Assembly: GCA_021201825.1 (NCBI GenBank)
Contig: JAJQED010000016.1
Coordinates: forward strand, 170,459 to 234,458
Direction of reading: 5' to 3'
Length of the DNA stretch: 64,000 bases
DNA from: Alistipes sp.
GTDB taxonomy: Bacteria > Bacteroidota > Bacteroidia > Bacteroidales > Rikenellaceae
Of this stretch, positions 33,930 through 43,584 are shown piece after piece. Numbering within the stretch: the stretch's first letter is position 1; each line of letters opens with the position of its first letter. Position numbers and translations under genes: made by a program. Below the pieces are notes generated by a model. It was not told the DNA's origin. It was given only the letters and a program-made list of their open reading frames with translations, and ran no database searches.

Positions 33930-35333
33930 ATGCCAGACAATAATATAAAACCGACCGCCCTACCGTTGAACCCGCGTGATGCACGCCGCGGGTTGTTCGT
34001 ATTGTGTTTAGCGGCTTTCCTTGTGCCGTTCATGGGTTCCTCGCTTAATCTGGCCCTCCCGGAAATAAGTAAGGAATTCTCGATGAATGCGGTTATGCTG
34101 ACCTGGATGGCTACCGCTTATATAATATCCACCGCCATATTCCAGATACCGTTCGCAAGGGTGGCCGATATAGTGGGACGCCGTAAGGTATTTATGACCG
34201 GCATACTGTTCTTCGTCCTCTCGACCGTCGCATGTGCTTTCGCACCCAACGGACACATCCTGATCCTGCTAAGGTTTGTTTCCGGGATCGGTAGTGCGAT
34301 GGTATTCGGCACAAATATAGCCATCCTTACCTCGCTATTTCCTCCGGAGAAACGCGGTTACGCACTGGGGATCAATGCTGCTGTGGTATATGCTGCACTT
34401 GCGGCAGGGCCGTTGTTCGGCGGGCTGCTTACCCATTACTTCGGATGGCATTCCATTTTCGTATTCCCGGCCCTGATGGGGCTTATTGTATTTATAATGG
34501 CTCACTTCATGTTGAAAGGCGAATGGACGGAGGCCCGGGGACAGAAGTTCGATATTCTGGGCAGCATACTGTACGGGGTCGGATTGGGGACATTGATCTA
34601 CGGTTTCACTTCACTGCCCGGCCGGGAGGGAATAATCTTACTATTGGTGGGTATCGTTTCGCTGGGCCTGTTCGGGTGGTATGAACTTCACCATCGCTCA
34701 CCCGTGTTTAACCTGCGCCTCTTTACCGGCAACCGGGTCTTCACCCTATCGTCGCTTGCCGCCCTTATCAATTATGCGGCAACCTCCGGTATAGCTTTTA
34801 TGCTGAGCCTTTACCTGCAATATATCCGGGGTCTGGATGCCAGCCATGCGGGTTTCATACTTATCAGCCAGGCGGTGGTTCAATCCGGATTTTCGTTGTA
34901 TGCCGGCAAGTTATCGAACAGGATCGAACCTGCTTCGCTCGCCACGGCGGGAATGGTTATTATCGTGGCCGGTCTGGCCGGTTTGGTATTTCTCGGCACC
35001 GCTACACCTTACTGGATGATAGTTGGTCTGCTGGTACTTTTGGGCGTTGGTTTCGGGATTTTCTCTTCGCCTAATACTAATGTCATTATGAGTTCGGTCG
35101 ACAAAAAGGATTATTCCGCCGCTTCGGCCGCCACCGGCACCATGCGGTTGACCGGGCAGGCGGTCAGCATGGGTATAGCCGGCATGGCCATCTCGTTCCA
35201 CCTCGGCACCAACTCCATTACTCCGGACCTGTATCCCCAATTTATGGACAGCCTGCGGACCACATTCTCCATATTCATAGGGATTTGCATAGTAGGGGTG
35301 TTCGCTTCGCGGGCCAGGGTTTCGAAAAAATAA
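33930..35333 (+). CDS. MFS transporter, DHA2-like drug exporter
   Basis: A 467-residue polytopic inner-membrane protein with about 14 hydrophobic segments and the major-facilitator motif A (ADIVGRRKVFMTG) after the second segment. Layout and length fit the EmrB/QacA (DHA2) proton antiporters. Substrate unknown. It stands alone, with an AT-rich gap after it. Confidence 0.88.
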   Translation: MPDNNIKPTALPLNPRDARRGLFVLCLAAFLVPFMGSSLNLALPEISKEFSMNAVMLTWMATAYIISTAIFQIPFARVADIVGRRKVFMTGILFFVLSTVACAFAPNGHILILLRFVSGIGSAMVFGTNIAILTSLFPPEKRGYALGINAAVVYAALAAGPLFGGLLTHYFGWHSIFVFPALMGLIVFIMAHFMLKGEWTEARGQKFDILGSILYGVGLGTLIYGFTSLPGREGIILLLVGIVSLGLFGWYELHHRSPVFNLRLFTGNRVFTLSSLAALINYAATSGIAFMLSLYLQYIRGLDASHAGFILISQAVVQSGFSLYAGKLSNRIEPASLATAGMVIIVAGLAGLVFLGTATPYWMIVGLLVLLGVGFGIFSSPNTNVIMSSVDKKDYSAASAATGTMRLTGQAVSMGIAGMAISFHLGTNSITPDLYPQFMDSLRTTFSIFIGICIVGVFASRARVSKK

Positions 35334-35436
35334 AATCTATAACAGAAAATGTTAAATTATTCCACATTAGGGAGACTATGTTGTGGATTGATTTTCGGGT
35401 AATGAAGAATTATCAGTATTTATTTATGTAATTATG

Positions 35437-35450
35437 CACATCCGGATGTG
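35437..35450. promoter_or_regulatory. 14-base palindrome in AT-rich gap
   Basis: CACATCCGGATGTG is a perfect palindrome in an otherwise AT-rich gap (35334-35583), about 134 bases before the next gene. A candidate operator. Confidence 0.4.
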
Positions 35451-35583
35451 AATTTTGTGTTTTCTCTAAGTTTTACATTTTGGGTAATTTAAAATTTATT
35501 AAATTTGAAACTATTCTGAAAATATATTCAAAAATTTATTATTTTGCATATAAGGTTTTCTTTAAAAACCAATTACATTTAAG

Positions 35584-36555
35584 ATGAAGTATCAGTTATT
35601 ATTCGATAATTTTATCGGTATGGTGAACGAAGCCGTGCCGCAAAACACCAAGATTTCCTCCGTTCTTGCCGATATATTACAGATAGAAAAGGAAGCAGTC
35701 TACCGTCGTCTGCGTATGGAGGTTCCGTTCACGTTTACCGAGATCGCGGCCGTTGCACAGGCCCTGGGCCTGTCGCTCGACAATATAGTGGGATCTATAC
35801 CCAAAAAGAGCCGCCCGCTGAAGATGACGCTGGTGGATTTTTGCAACCCCTCGGAGATGGACTATATCATGATGGAGAATTTCATCCTGCTGCTCCGTCA
35901 GATGAACAGCCAGCCCAATTCCGAGTATGGTATAAATTGTAATTCTCTGCCACAGCCGTTGTATTACAAATACGACCACCTGTCCCGGTTCCAGGTCTTT
36001 AAATGGCTCTATTTCACCGGGACGGCGGGTAGTGCTAAGCCTTATTCCGAGGTTCAGGTAACCGAGCGCACACGCAAGCTCCAGTTGGGACATGCGGAAG
36101 AGGTACGCATGTTCACCATGTCGAACTACGTTTGGGATAAGCTCTGCTTCTATTATATGATCGAGGATATCAAGCATTTCTCGAGCGTTTACCTCCTAAA
36201 ACCCGAGGAGGTAGAGTTTATCCGCAATGATCTGAAACTGCTTCTGGCCGAAATGGAACAGATAGCCTGTACGGGTGCTTTCGCCGACACCGGCAAGAAA
36301 GTAAACTTCTATATTTCGAGCGTCAATTTCGACTGTTGCTACGAATACTACGAAAGCAACAATAATAAGATGAGCCTGATACGTACTTTCGGGCTCAACG
36401 GAACCGCTACCCTGGACGACCGCTCGTTCCAGAAGATGAAGATGTGGGTCAATTCCATGAAAAGGGTCTCTACCCTTATTTCCGAGACCGGGGAGAAGCA
36501 GCGCGTGATGTTCTTCGAAAAACAGCGGGAACTTCTCGACAACCTGAGTGTTTAG
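35584..36555 (+). CDS. helix-turn-helix regulator-like protein
   Basis: A 323-residue soluble protein. Residues about 20-65 (SSVLADILQIEKEAVYRRLR, then FTFTEIAAVAQALGLSLDNI) look like an XRE/BetR-type helix-turn-helix. The remaining 250 residues are helical with aromatic-rich runs and no named domain I recognise. I recall similar proteins as Bacteroidota-specific regulators of unknown signal. Long AT-rich leader with a palindrome upstream. It precedes the fimbrial locus, convergently, but a link is not shown. Confidence 0.7.
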   Translation: MKYQLLFDNFIGMVNEAVPQNTKISSVLADILQIEKEAVYRRLRMEVPFTFTEIAAVAQALGLSLDNIVGSIPKKSRPLKMTLVDFCNPSEMDYIMMENFILLLRQMNSQPNSEYGINCNSLPQPLYYKYDHLSRFQVFKWLYFTGTAGSAKPYSEVQVTERTRKLQLGHAEEVRMFTMSNYVWDKLCFYYMIEDIKHFSSVYLLKPEEVEFIRNDLKLLLAEMEQIACTGAFADTGKKVNFYISSVNFDCCYEYYESNNNKMSLIRTFGLNGTATLDDRSFQKMKMWVNSMKRVSTLISETGEKQRVMFFEKQRELLDNLSV

Positions 36556-36572
36556 CTTAACGGCATAAAAAA

Positions 36573-36598
36573 CGGGCAGGCCATAATCGGCCTGCCCG
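36573..36598. terminator. terminator between regulator and fimbrial genes
   Basis: CGGGCAGGCC/GGCCTGCCCG with an ATAATC loop, between convergent genes; T-rich only on the minus strand. Confidence 0.7.
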
Positions 36599-36670
36599 CA
36601 CACTACTACGATACCATATTATATAGGAATATTATATTTACTCTTCTTCAATGACTTATTAGATCCAAAC

Positions 36671-37624
36671 TTAATATATTTCATAGTCGTCCACTTTATA
36701 GACGATCCAGCCGTCGATCGTAACCGCCATTAGTATATCGGCGGAGAAGATCAGTTTGATAGTATACTCGTATTTGGTACTGAAATCCACCACTTCGCCC
36801 TGTTCCCGCAGGGAGAGTAACTTTACTATCAGCAGGTCTTCATACAAAGGTTCGCCCGTAGCCGTATCCTCGATCCGTACCGTTGCGTCGAGGTGGTCTT
36901 CGAATAACCGCAGTACCCGAAGCGAGGCGCTGAGTTGGCCATTCTGGTCCTTGGCGCAGTCGGTAACGTAATCGAGGGTCCGGTCAGAAACATCCTCGCT
37001 GTAAAAGCCGAACCTGCCGTTACGGTCGGATATGCGGTACCGGTAGTCTTTGTCGTTCTGTTCGAGTCCCTCGGTCAGGATATCGATGGTGTAGGTATAC
37101 CGGTCCAGCTCCATGTAATATTCATGGGTGTCGGCACCTACCGTAACCGGCTCACGAACAAGTCCGTAATGCAGGTGATCGTTCAATCCGGTAACCGTAT
37201 CCCCGTTGGCGGAGTCCAGTTCCACGAACAGGTCGCCGACCGTGGTAATGCCTGCCGTAAGGTCGGCATGCGACAGATAATAGTCTCCATGCAGGTTGGT
37301 CCATCCGATAAATTCATAATCCCCGGGAGATAATGGAACTTCGTGAACATAATCGGCTCCGATCGTCGGGGAAGTGTCAACCAACGTAGTTATATAGTAA
37401 CCGTCATGGCCGAAGATAAAAACAAACATGGTTTCCACTTCCTGATGCAGTGCCCCGGAGCGGGTATAGAGCGCCTCTGCAAAGTCCACATACAGCAGGA
37501 CCCGGCCCTCTCCCGTCACCTCGTCCGGCGGGCATTCCTCGGAATCGCTTTCTTTGACGCAACCCGCCAGAAAGCCGGGTAACAAAGCGGTGAAAAAAAA
37601 GTAAACCAATGTTTTTATCTTCAT
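36671..37624 (-). CDS. FimB/Mfa2 family fimbrial anchor lipoprotein
   Basis: A 317-residue lipoprotein (signal MKIKTLVYFFFTALLPGFLAGC; ATG at 37624 chosen, another lies four codons upstream). After the cysteine come beta-rich domains of the Mfa2/FimB fold: GRVLLYVDF, DYEFIGWTNLHGDYYLS, then a C-terminal sheet ending VYKVDDYEIY. In Porphyromonas gingivalis Mfa2 anchors the minor fimbria and limits its length. It follows the Mfa1-like gene, the classical order. Confidence 0.85.
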   Translation of the reverse strand: MKIKTLVYFFFTALLPGFLAGCVKESDSEECPPDEVTGEGRVLLYVDFAEALYTRSGALHQEVETMFVFIFGHDGYYITTLVDTSPTIGADYVHEVPLSPGDYEFIGWTNLHGDYYLSHADLTAGITTVGDLFVELDSANGDTVTGLNDHLHYGLVREPVTVGADTHEYYMELDRYTYTIDILTEGLEQNDKDYRYRISDRNGRFGFYSEDVSDRTLDYVTDCAKDQNGQLSASLRVLRLFEDHLDATVRIEDTATGEPLYEDLLIVKLLSLREQGEVVDFSTKYEYTIKLIFSADILMAVTIDGWIVYKVDDYEIY

Positions 37625-37642
37625 ACGGTATCTCATTTAAAA

Positions 37643-37684
37643 CCCACGGGCCTGCGGAGTAAATCAAGCCGCAGGCCGGGTGGG
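37643..37684 (-). other. hairpin between mfa1-like and mfa2-like genes
   Basis: CCCAC-GGGCCTGCGG can pair with CCGCAGGCC-GGGTGGG in the 75-base gap. It may cause partial termination, so the anchor is made in smaller amount than the shaft subunit (inference). Confidence 0.55.
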
Positions 37685-37699
37685 AGTATATGTTATCAG

Positions 37700-38977
37700 T
37701 TAAAACAGATCGTAATCGTCCAGTTGTACGCTCCACGGCTGGATATCTACTTCCAACTCGAGGTTCGCAGGCCTTGTAACCGGTTTGTCGGTGTCGCCTT
37801 TGTCTTCCGGGTTCGGGTTGCCCACTCCGGTAATGGAGGTTATACGCAACTGGTAGAAAGTGTTACGCAGGGTCTGGAAATCGTTGTCCGGATTGATAAA
37901 GAGGTTATAATAGCAATAGCCGTTTTCATAAATATCGCTTATTTCGCCCCTGTCCTTGGCGAATGTCTCCGCTTTGGTATAGTCGTCGAAGAAATAGCTT
38001 TCGCCGGTTTCGTCAAGTTTGACTATCCAGAAATCTACCGCAGAGGTGTTTTGGTTGGCAACAAGCGAACCGTCGTCCTCGGCGAAATATTTCGGGATGA
38101 ACTCGGCCCTGACCGAAGCGTAGGTGGTCTCACGGGTGAGTGTCTGGTCGCTGGTATTCTCGAGGGGGTATTTAACTTTTTCCGGAACTACGGAATAATC
38201 GTACTCGTCAACCACAATATAATCCGACGGGTTGTCGTGGTGTTCGAAATGGGAAGAGTTCCACTCGTTGACGAAGTGGTTGGGGTCATAAACGATGCCG
38301 CCCTCGGTCTTCTGGTAAGGCCAGTAAAGTTTATTCATATTCCGCAAAGCGAACTTCAGGTCCGAGAGTTCACCTTCGTCGAGGGAAAGCGAAAGTGCCG
38401 GATTTGTCAGTACGGTCACTTTTGCGACCAGCCTGCCGACCTTTGCGGTCACTTTATTGTCGTAATTTGCCTTGAGCTCCTCGATGGCCGGTTCGATGCT
38501 GAACATGGTAAATCCTACCGTAGCGTCGGAACTCCATACCGGGTAATTATCTATATTGCTTAACAGGTAAAGTCCGCTTTTATTCCGGGTCGCCGCAACG
38601 GCTTCACCGAGAGCCTGCGGCATATTGAGGCCTACGTAAATTTCTTTTGTCCCGGTAGTGGTGACTATCGGGTCGTCCGTGGTATATACATGGTCGCCCT
38701 GTAAAGTAAAATCGTTACTGTCCAGGCGGACATGTTTGGAAAGGGTATTATCCGAATAGATAAAAACGTCCGCCGTCACGAAGACGGACTCCTCGGCGGT
38801 GGCAAGGTCTTGTTGGTCGGCCCTTGTCGCCGGTTCGCTGATAGTAAGTGTGAAACCAGCGGGATCGCCCGTGTCGGTAGTGACATCGGGGACGTCCGCC
38901 GTTGTACTGTCACTGCTACATGCCGCCAGCAGTAAGCCTGCCGTGGCCGTGCATAAATAAAGGATTTTAAATTTCAT
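37700..38977 (-). CDS. Mfa1 family fimbrial shaft subunit
   Basis: A 425-residue lipoprotein precursor (signal ending LLLAAC, then SSDSTTADV). An N-terminal segment ATRADQQDLAT gives a likely arginine-type protease site, as in fimbrillins that are cleaved by gingipain-like proteases before assembly. Two beta domains follow, with the conserved end VDIQPWSVQLDDYDLF. It should polymerise into a fimbria by strand exchange. No tip-subunit genes are seen next to it. Confidence 0.87.
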   Translation of the reverse strand: MKFKILYLCTATAGLLLAACSSDSTTADVPDVTTDTGDPAGFTLTISEPATRADQQDLATAEESVFVTADVFIYSDNTLSKHVRLDSNDFTLQGDHVYTTDDPIVTTTGTKEIYVGLNMPQALGEAVAATRNKSGLYLLSNIDNYPVWSSDATVGFTMFSIEPAIEELKANYDNKVTAKVGRLVAKVTVLTNPALSLSLDEGELSDLKFALRNMNKLYWPYQKTEGGIVYDPNHFVNEWNSSHFEHHDNPSDYIVVDEYDYSVVPEKVKYPLENTSDQTLTRETTYASVRAEFIPKYFAEDDGSLVANQNTSAVDFWIVKLDETGESYFFDDYTKAETFAKDRGEISDIYENGYCYYNLFINPDNDFQTLRNTFYQLRITSITGVGNPNPEDKGDTDKPVTRPANLELEVDIQPWSVQLDDYDLF

Positions 38978-39219
38978 GGAACGTTATTTTTAAAATTAAT
39001 GGTGTTTGCGAGGCTTCCCGGCCTAAGGGGGCGGTTTTTCCGGTTTCGGAAGTGGAAGAACCGCTCCGACCAAGGGAGCCTTTATATTTTCTTATATAAA
39101 TTTTTCGATAGATGATATAGCCGTCTTATCAAAGAACCACAGCCGGAAATGCTGCAAAAACACTTCCATTAATCTTTTTGCAGCTTTACTATCCTTTCCT
39201 TTATGTTGACTATCCTGTT

Positions 39220-40083
39220 TTATATCCGGGGGTCGGCCTCTTTATGGAAACCGTGACGGTTTCGCAGGGTGCGGGGTGACAGGCCGTAATGCCTTTTGCA
39301 GAAAGCAGTGAATTGCGAAAGCGACCCGAAGCCGTGTTCGCTCGAGATCTGTTTTATCGGTAAGTTGGTGGCTGTAAGCTCGTAATAGACGTCGTTGGCT
39401 TTCTGGCGGTCCATCCACGCGTATGGGGAACAACCGAAATTCTGCCGGAACAGCCTGTTGAACGAAGATAGGCTGTGACACGAGGCTTCGGCGAGTTCCC
39501 GGGCGGTCCGGTACTTACGGTAATTCTCCGTTACGAACGCGGCGAATTCGGTATTGCGCCCGATTATGGGACTGAAGAAACGGGCGAGTTCCCGAATAGG
39601 GTAATAGCTACGGAGCAGGATAAGCAGTTCACGGGCCTTATAAGTATAGAACATGTGGGCCGATATACCGTCACGTATATATTCCCCAAGGATATGGAAA
39701 AATGCGTCGACCTTATCATGGGCATTGATATGCGGGCTGTCCAGCGGGGTGTCTTGTTTGGCGAGGTTTTCCTCGAGGGTCTCCAGCGGGAGGGAGGATT
39801 CGTTGAAATGGAGGGATAAGCTCAGGCGGTAGAGATAGAATGAGGTAATTCCCTTCACATAAACAGAGAAACTGCATGAGGGTGGGATAAATACCATTTT
39901 GCCGCTGGCTATGTCGATGTCACCACGGCGTTCCACATTGAGGCTTATCTCACCGTTACGGTTATACAGTACCTTACCCTCGACGGTGCGGCTCAGGTAG
40001 AACCTGCCGGGGGAAGCGTGTACCACCACGAACGTAGATTCGTTATTTTGTCCCGGGATATCCCTCGAGCGGATCACTTCCAT
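39220..40083 (-). CDS. AraC family transcriptional regulator
   Basis: A 287-residue regulator with an N-terminal cupin-like sensing part (about 1-110) and a C-terminal pair of helix-turn-helix motifs (TARELAEASCHSLSSFNRLF and PIKQISSEHGFGSLSQFTAF). I chose ATG at 40083 because it gives the usual AraC length; the frame stays open 185 codons further upstream without sense. It lies upstream of the mfa genes in the same direction, with a 240-base AT-rich gap between, so it may control them (inference). Confidence 0.85.
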   Translation of the reverse strand: MEVIRSRDIPGQNNESTFVVVHASPGRFYLSRTVEGKVLYNRNGEISLNVERRGDIDIASGKMVFIPPSCSFSVYVKGITSFYLYRLSLSLHFNESSLPLETLEENLAKQDTPLDSPHINAHDKVDAFFHILGEYIRDGISAHMFYTYKARELLILLRSYYPIRELARFFSPIIGRNTEFAAFVTENYRKYRTARELAEASCHSLSSFNRLFRQNFGCSPYAWMDRQKANDVYYELTATNLPIKQISSEHGFGSLSQFTAFCKRHYGLSPRTLRNRHGFHKEADPRI

Positions 40084-40299
40084 AGCAATTTCTTTACTTA
40101 GCCCGCCGGCTGGTGCCACGGTGTGTTGTAATTTGCAAAAGCGGAGCCAAAATTGCCATTTTAACGCCCTAATCCGCATCAGGAGGTGTCCGTTATTGCA
40201 TGTCCCGGTTTTTTTCTTAAATTGGTTGGAACAATAATTGAAGTCAGAATATGGCTCCTTCCGGTTATTGACCGGGGTCGGGCGGAAACTTATCCTACA

Positions 40300-41868
40300 A
40301 TGAAAAGATATAGAACCTTGAAAATAGTCCTGTTCATAGTGCTGGCACTGATCGTTATCCTTATTGCGGTTGTGCTTATCAGAACTTTTACCTACCCGTT
40401 CAACGGCAAAGGAGAGTCCGGTACGGCTGAAGTGGAGATGGCCCGGGTGCCGGTATCGGATCTTGCCCTGCAAAGGTTCGCCGGGGGCATCCGTATCCCG
40501 ACCGTGGGGGCCGCCGATTACTCCGATGTGTATTTCGAGCCGTTCGACAGGTTCATGGAATACCTGCAGGAATCTTACCCGGCCGTATACCGGACAATGG
40601 ATTACCATATGGTAAACGGTTACGGGATGGTTTTTCACTGGAAAGGGAAAACCGACGGCGCGAAACCCATCTTATTCCTTTCACATTATGACGTCGTACC
40701 GGTGGACGACGACCCGGACGATCTGGAGACCGTCGGAGAAAATATATTCGCACCCCAGGAGGCTTACCGTGGCTATGCGGAAGGTTATTACGACGCTTGG
40801 GAATACCCGCCGTTCTCGGGGGCGGTGGCCCGGGGCAGTATCTACGGTCGTGGTACGCTGGATATGAAATGTATGCTTTTCGGGGTTATGGAGGCGGCCG
40901 ACGCCCTTATAGGCGAGGGGTTCGTCCCTCAGCAGGATATATGGTTCGCTTTCGGGCAGGACGAAGAGAACGGGGGTTTGCACGGAGCTGTGGAGATCGC
41001 GAAGTATCTCGACGGGATGGGCCTCCGTTTCGATGCGGTTTATGACGAGGGCGGGATAATAGGGGCCCCGGGGCTGGGCGGTGTAGATAAGCCCATCGCC
41101 CTTGTAGGGGTGGCCGAAAAAGGATTTTGTACGCTTACGATCCGGGTAAAGGGACTTGGAGGACATTCTTCGATGCCACCGGCACGGGTTCCCCTGGTAG
41201 ATGCCGCAGCAATTATAACCAAATTGAACGACATCCAGATGCCCCTCGAACTTATCTCCCCGATCGAACAGTTCCTGGATAATGTAGGTGGTTCCATGTC
41301 GTTTACTTCGCGTCTGGCAATCGCAAACCGTTGGCTGATGAAAGGTTTACTTTTAAAGAAATTCAGTTCGGACGCTTCCACCAACGCACTGGTACGTACT
41401 ACAACGGCCGTTACGATGGCCAAGGGGAGCGATGCGGCAAACGTGATCGCCCCGGAAGCGGACGTTACGGTCAACTTCCGGATACTGCCCGGCAATTCGG
41501 TGGATGAAGTGGTAGGCCATGTGAGCCGGATATGCGAGGGTTACGATGTGGAAATCCTGGTGGGTAATACCCGGGAGCCATCGGGAATTTCCCCGACAGA
41601 CGTGCGCGGGTTCCGGATAATCGAGGAAGTTATTGGAGAACTTTACCCGGATGCCATCGTCACTTCGTATGTTACCGTCGGTGGCACGGACGCTTATAAA
41701 TACCAACTGGTCAGCGACCACATTTACCGCTTCCTTCCTATCTACCTGAACCAGTTCGAACAGCAGACCATCCATAACCGCAACGAGCATATTTCGATAG
41801 ATAATTTCGGGCGGATGATCGAGTACTACTGCCGTATCATGACCCGCTATTGGGACAATGCGGAATGA
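40300..41868 (+). CDS. M20 family metallopeptidase
   Basis: A 522-residue protein with one N-terminal membrane helix (about 8-30) and an M20/carboxypeptidase domain. Zinc ligands are visible in LFLSHYDVVPVDD, GRGTLDMK, QDEENGG and, toward the C-terminus, the GTDAYKY segment. The dimerisation domain with GLGGHSSMPP lies between. Length and sequence resemble carboxypeptidase S / PM20D1-like enzymes, which cleave or form N-acyl amino acids. ATG at 40300 directly precedes the membrane helix. Confidence 0.9.
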   Translation: MKRYRTLKIVLFIVLALIVILIAVVLIRTFTYPFNGKGESGTAEVEMARVPVSDLALQRFAGGIRIPTVGAADYSDVYFEPFDRFMEYLQESYPAVYRTMDYHMVNGYGMVFHWKGKTDGAKPILFLSHYDVVPVDDDPDDLETVGENIFAPQEAYRGYAEGYYDAWEYPPFSGAVARGSIYGRGTLDMKCMLFGVMEAADALIGEGFVPQQDIWFAFGQDEENGGLHGAVEIAKYLDGMGLRFDAVYDEGGIIGAPGLGGVDKPIALVGVAEKGFCTLTIRVKGLGGHSSMPPARVPLVDAAAIITKLNDIQMPLELISPIEQFLDNVGGSMSFTSRLAIANRWLMKGLLLKKFSSDASTNALVRTTTAVTMAKGSDAANVIAPEADVTVNFRILPGNSVDEVVGHVSRICEGYDVEILVGNTREPSGISPTDVRGFRIIEEVIGELYPDAIVTSYVTVGGTDAYKYQLVSDHIYRFLPIYLNQFEQQTIHNRNEHISIDNFGRMIEYYCRIMTRYWDNAE

Positions 41869-41976
41869 CCCGCTACGGCCGTCCGTTAATAATACCTACG
41901 GGGATTACCATCTTTATGCTATTTGGTTTACGGGCGGATATTGTTAGCTTTGCCCGGTAAATCAATTAGGAAAATT

Positions 41977-43137
41977 ATGGCAGCTGATTATAAAGGTTTC
42001 TCTACCAGGGCGATCCATGCCGGAGAGGAGGCCGACACCCGTCCCGGTTCCCCGGGCGATGTGGTAGTACCCATCCATTTATCCACGACTTTTATATGGG
42101 ATAAGCCCGGGGTGGCCCATTCCAAATTCGAATATATCCGCACAGACAACCCCACGCGCCATGCGTACGAAACAAAACTGGCTGCCCTCGAGGATGCCCG
42201 TTACGCCATAGCATTCGCGTCGGGCCTTGCGGCGGAACATGCCCTGATGCAGGCCATATTTAGGCCTGGAGACCATGTGATCGGCTTCGACGACCTATAC
42301 GGCGGTACGCGCCGGTTGTTCGACGAGATTATCGACGGGTTGGAAGTATCTTACGTCGACCTCGGGGTTGAGGGTGAATTCGAGCGTGCCTTTCGTCCCA
42401 ATACCAAAGTGCTCTGGATCGAGTCCCCGACAAATCCCATGATAAAGATATGCGATATCGCCGCTTTGGCGGCCAAGGCCCATCAGCGGGGTATACTGGT
42501 CGTAGCGGACAACACTTTCCTGTCGCCTTATTTCCAGCAGCCCCTCAAATTGGGAGCGGACGTGATAATCCACAGTTCCACAAAATACATAGGAGGCCAC
42601 AGCGACGTATTGGGCGGGGCGCTGCTTACGAACGATGAAACGTTGTACGAAAAGCTTAAAAGTATACAGAACAACTGCGGCGCTGTGCTATCGCCGTTCG
42701 ACTCGTACCTTAATATACGGGGACTGAAGACCCTGGCGGTAAGGATGGAGCGGCACCAGAGTAACGCCCTCGAGATAGCCCGGTTCCTCAGTGGCCATCC
42801 CCGGGTGACGAAAGTGCTCTATCCCGGTCTGCCGGACCATCCCGGCCACGATATAATTAAACGCCAGGCCACAGGATTCGGTGGGATGCTCTCGTTCGAG
42901 ATCGAGGGTTCGCTCACCGATGCCGAGGAGTTCCTTTCGCGGTTGAAACTGTTCAGCCTGGCCGAGAGTCTCGGCGGGGTCGAGTCGCTTATCGAGCTTC
43001 CGGCCCTTATGACCCATGTCGGCCTTGAAGAACAGACCCGCCGGGCGATCGGTATTTCGGATACTCTCTTCCGGGTTTCGGTCGGTATCGAGGATGTCGA
43101 AGACCTCATTGCGGACCTTAAGAACGCCCTCGGATAA
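41977..43137 (+). CDS. cystathionine gamma-synthase/lyase family PLP enzyme
   Basis: A 386-residue trans-sulfuration enzyme. PLP lysine in SSTKYIGGHSDVLGG; substrate motifs FASGLAAEHALMQ and SPTNPMIKI. It may be gamma-synthase (MetB), gamma-lyase or beta-lyase; these cannot be separated safely by eye. ATG at 41977 chosen; an upstream in-frame ATG gives an 18-residue extension with no match. Confidence 0.9.
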   Translation: MAADYKGFSTRAIHAGEEADTRPGSPGDVVVPIHLSTTFIWDKPGVAHSKFEYIRTDNPTRHAYETKLAALEDARYAIAFASGLAAEHALMQAIFRPGDHVIGFDDLYGGTRRLFDEIIDGLEVSYVDLGVEGEFERAFRPNTKVLWIESPTNPMIKICDIAALAAKAHQRGILVVADNTFLSPYFQQPLKLGADVIIHSSTKYIGGHSDVLGGALLTNDETLYEKLKSIQNNCGAVLSPFDSYLNIRGLKTLAVRMERHQSNALEIARFLSGHPRVTKVLYPGLPDHPGHDIIKRQATGFGGMLSFEIEGSLTDAEEFLSRLKLFSLAESLGGVESLIELPALMTHVGLEEQTRRAIGISDTLFRVSVGIEDVEDLIADLKNALG

Positions 43138-43150
43138 TTTTCCGTGCTTC

Positions 43151-43188
43151 ATACGACAGAGGCGGCCTGCGGGCCGCCTCTGTCGTAT
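43151..43188. terminator. hairpin between convergent genes
   Basis: Perfect 17-base arms (ATACGACAGAGGCGGCC and its complement) with a TGCG loop. Confidence 0.75.
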
Positions 43189-43209
43189 GGAGTGGAATAA
43201 CCTGCCGGG

Positions 43210-43518
43210 TTATTGCCCGTCTTCCCCGTCGTCGAAGAATTCTACGACTACGGTTTCCGAGTAAACTACCGGGCCGTCTTCGTCATCCGTAGGACACCAG
43301 CATCCGTTGGCCTCGATATTATTGCCGCCGGCAATTTGCTCTTCCACCTGGCTGTCAGGATCCCAACCCTCCTGAGGATTTATAGGATCGGTGTCCAGGT
43401 TCTCCAGTACCGTGTCGTTGACTGGCGTTGTGTTGCGCCTTTGGAAACGGCCCACCAGATTCTCATCGTAACCCTCCCGGTCCATGTGGGTGAGGGGTTT
43501 AAAGATATTGTCTTCCAT
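43210..43518 (-). CDS. small acidic protein of unknown function
   Basis: A 102-residue protein starting MEDNIFKPLTHMDREG (ATG at 43518). It is strongly acidic and has no signal or membrane segment. Near residue 70 it has QIAGGNNIEANGCWCPTDDEDGP: a GG pair followed by a CWC. The end is FFDDGEDGQ. No family recognised. It follows the hydroxyisourate hydrolase gene by 66 bases. A peptide-precursor role is conceivable but unsupported by neighbours. Confidence 0.5.
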   Translation of the reverse strand: MEDNIFKPLTHMDREGYDENLVGRFQRRNTTPVNDTVLENLDTDPINPQEGWDPDSQVEEQIAGGNNIEANGCWCPTDDEDGPVVYSETVVVEFFDDGEDGQ

Positions 43519-43584
43519 AACTTTTCTGTTGTTTGCCGTATTCCATCGCAAAAAGCGTTCCTTTCCGGCCGGCGGATGCCATTA

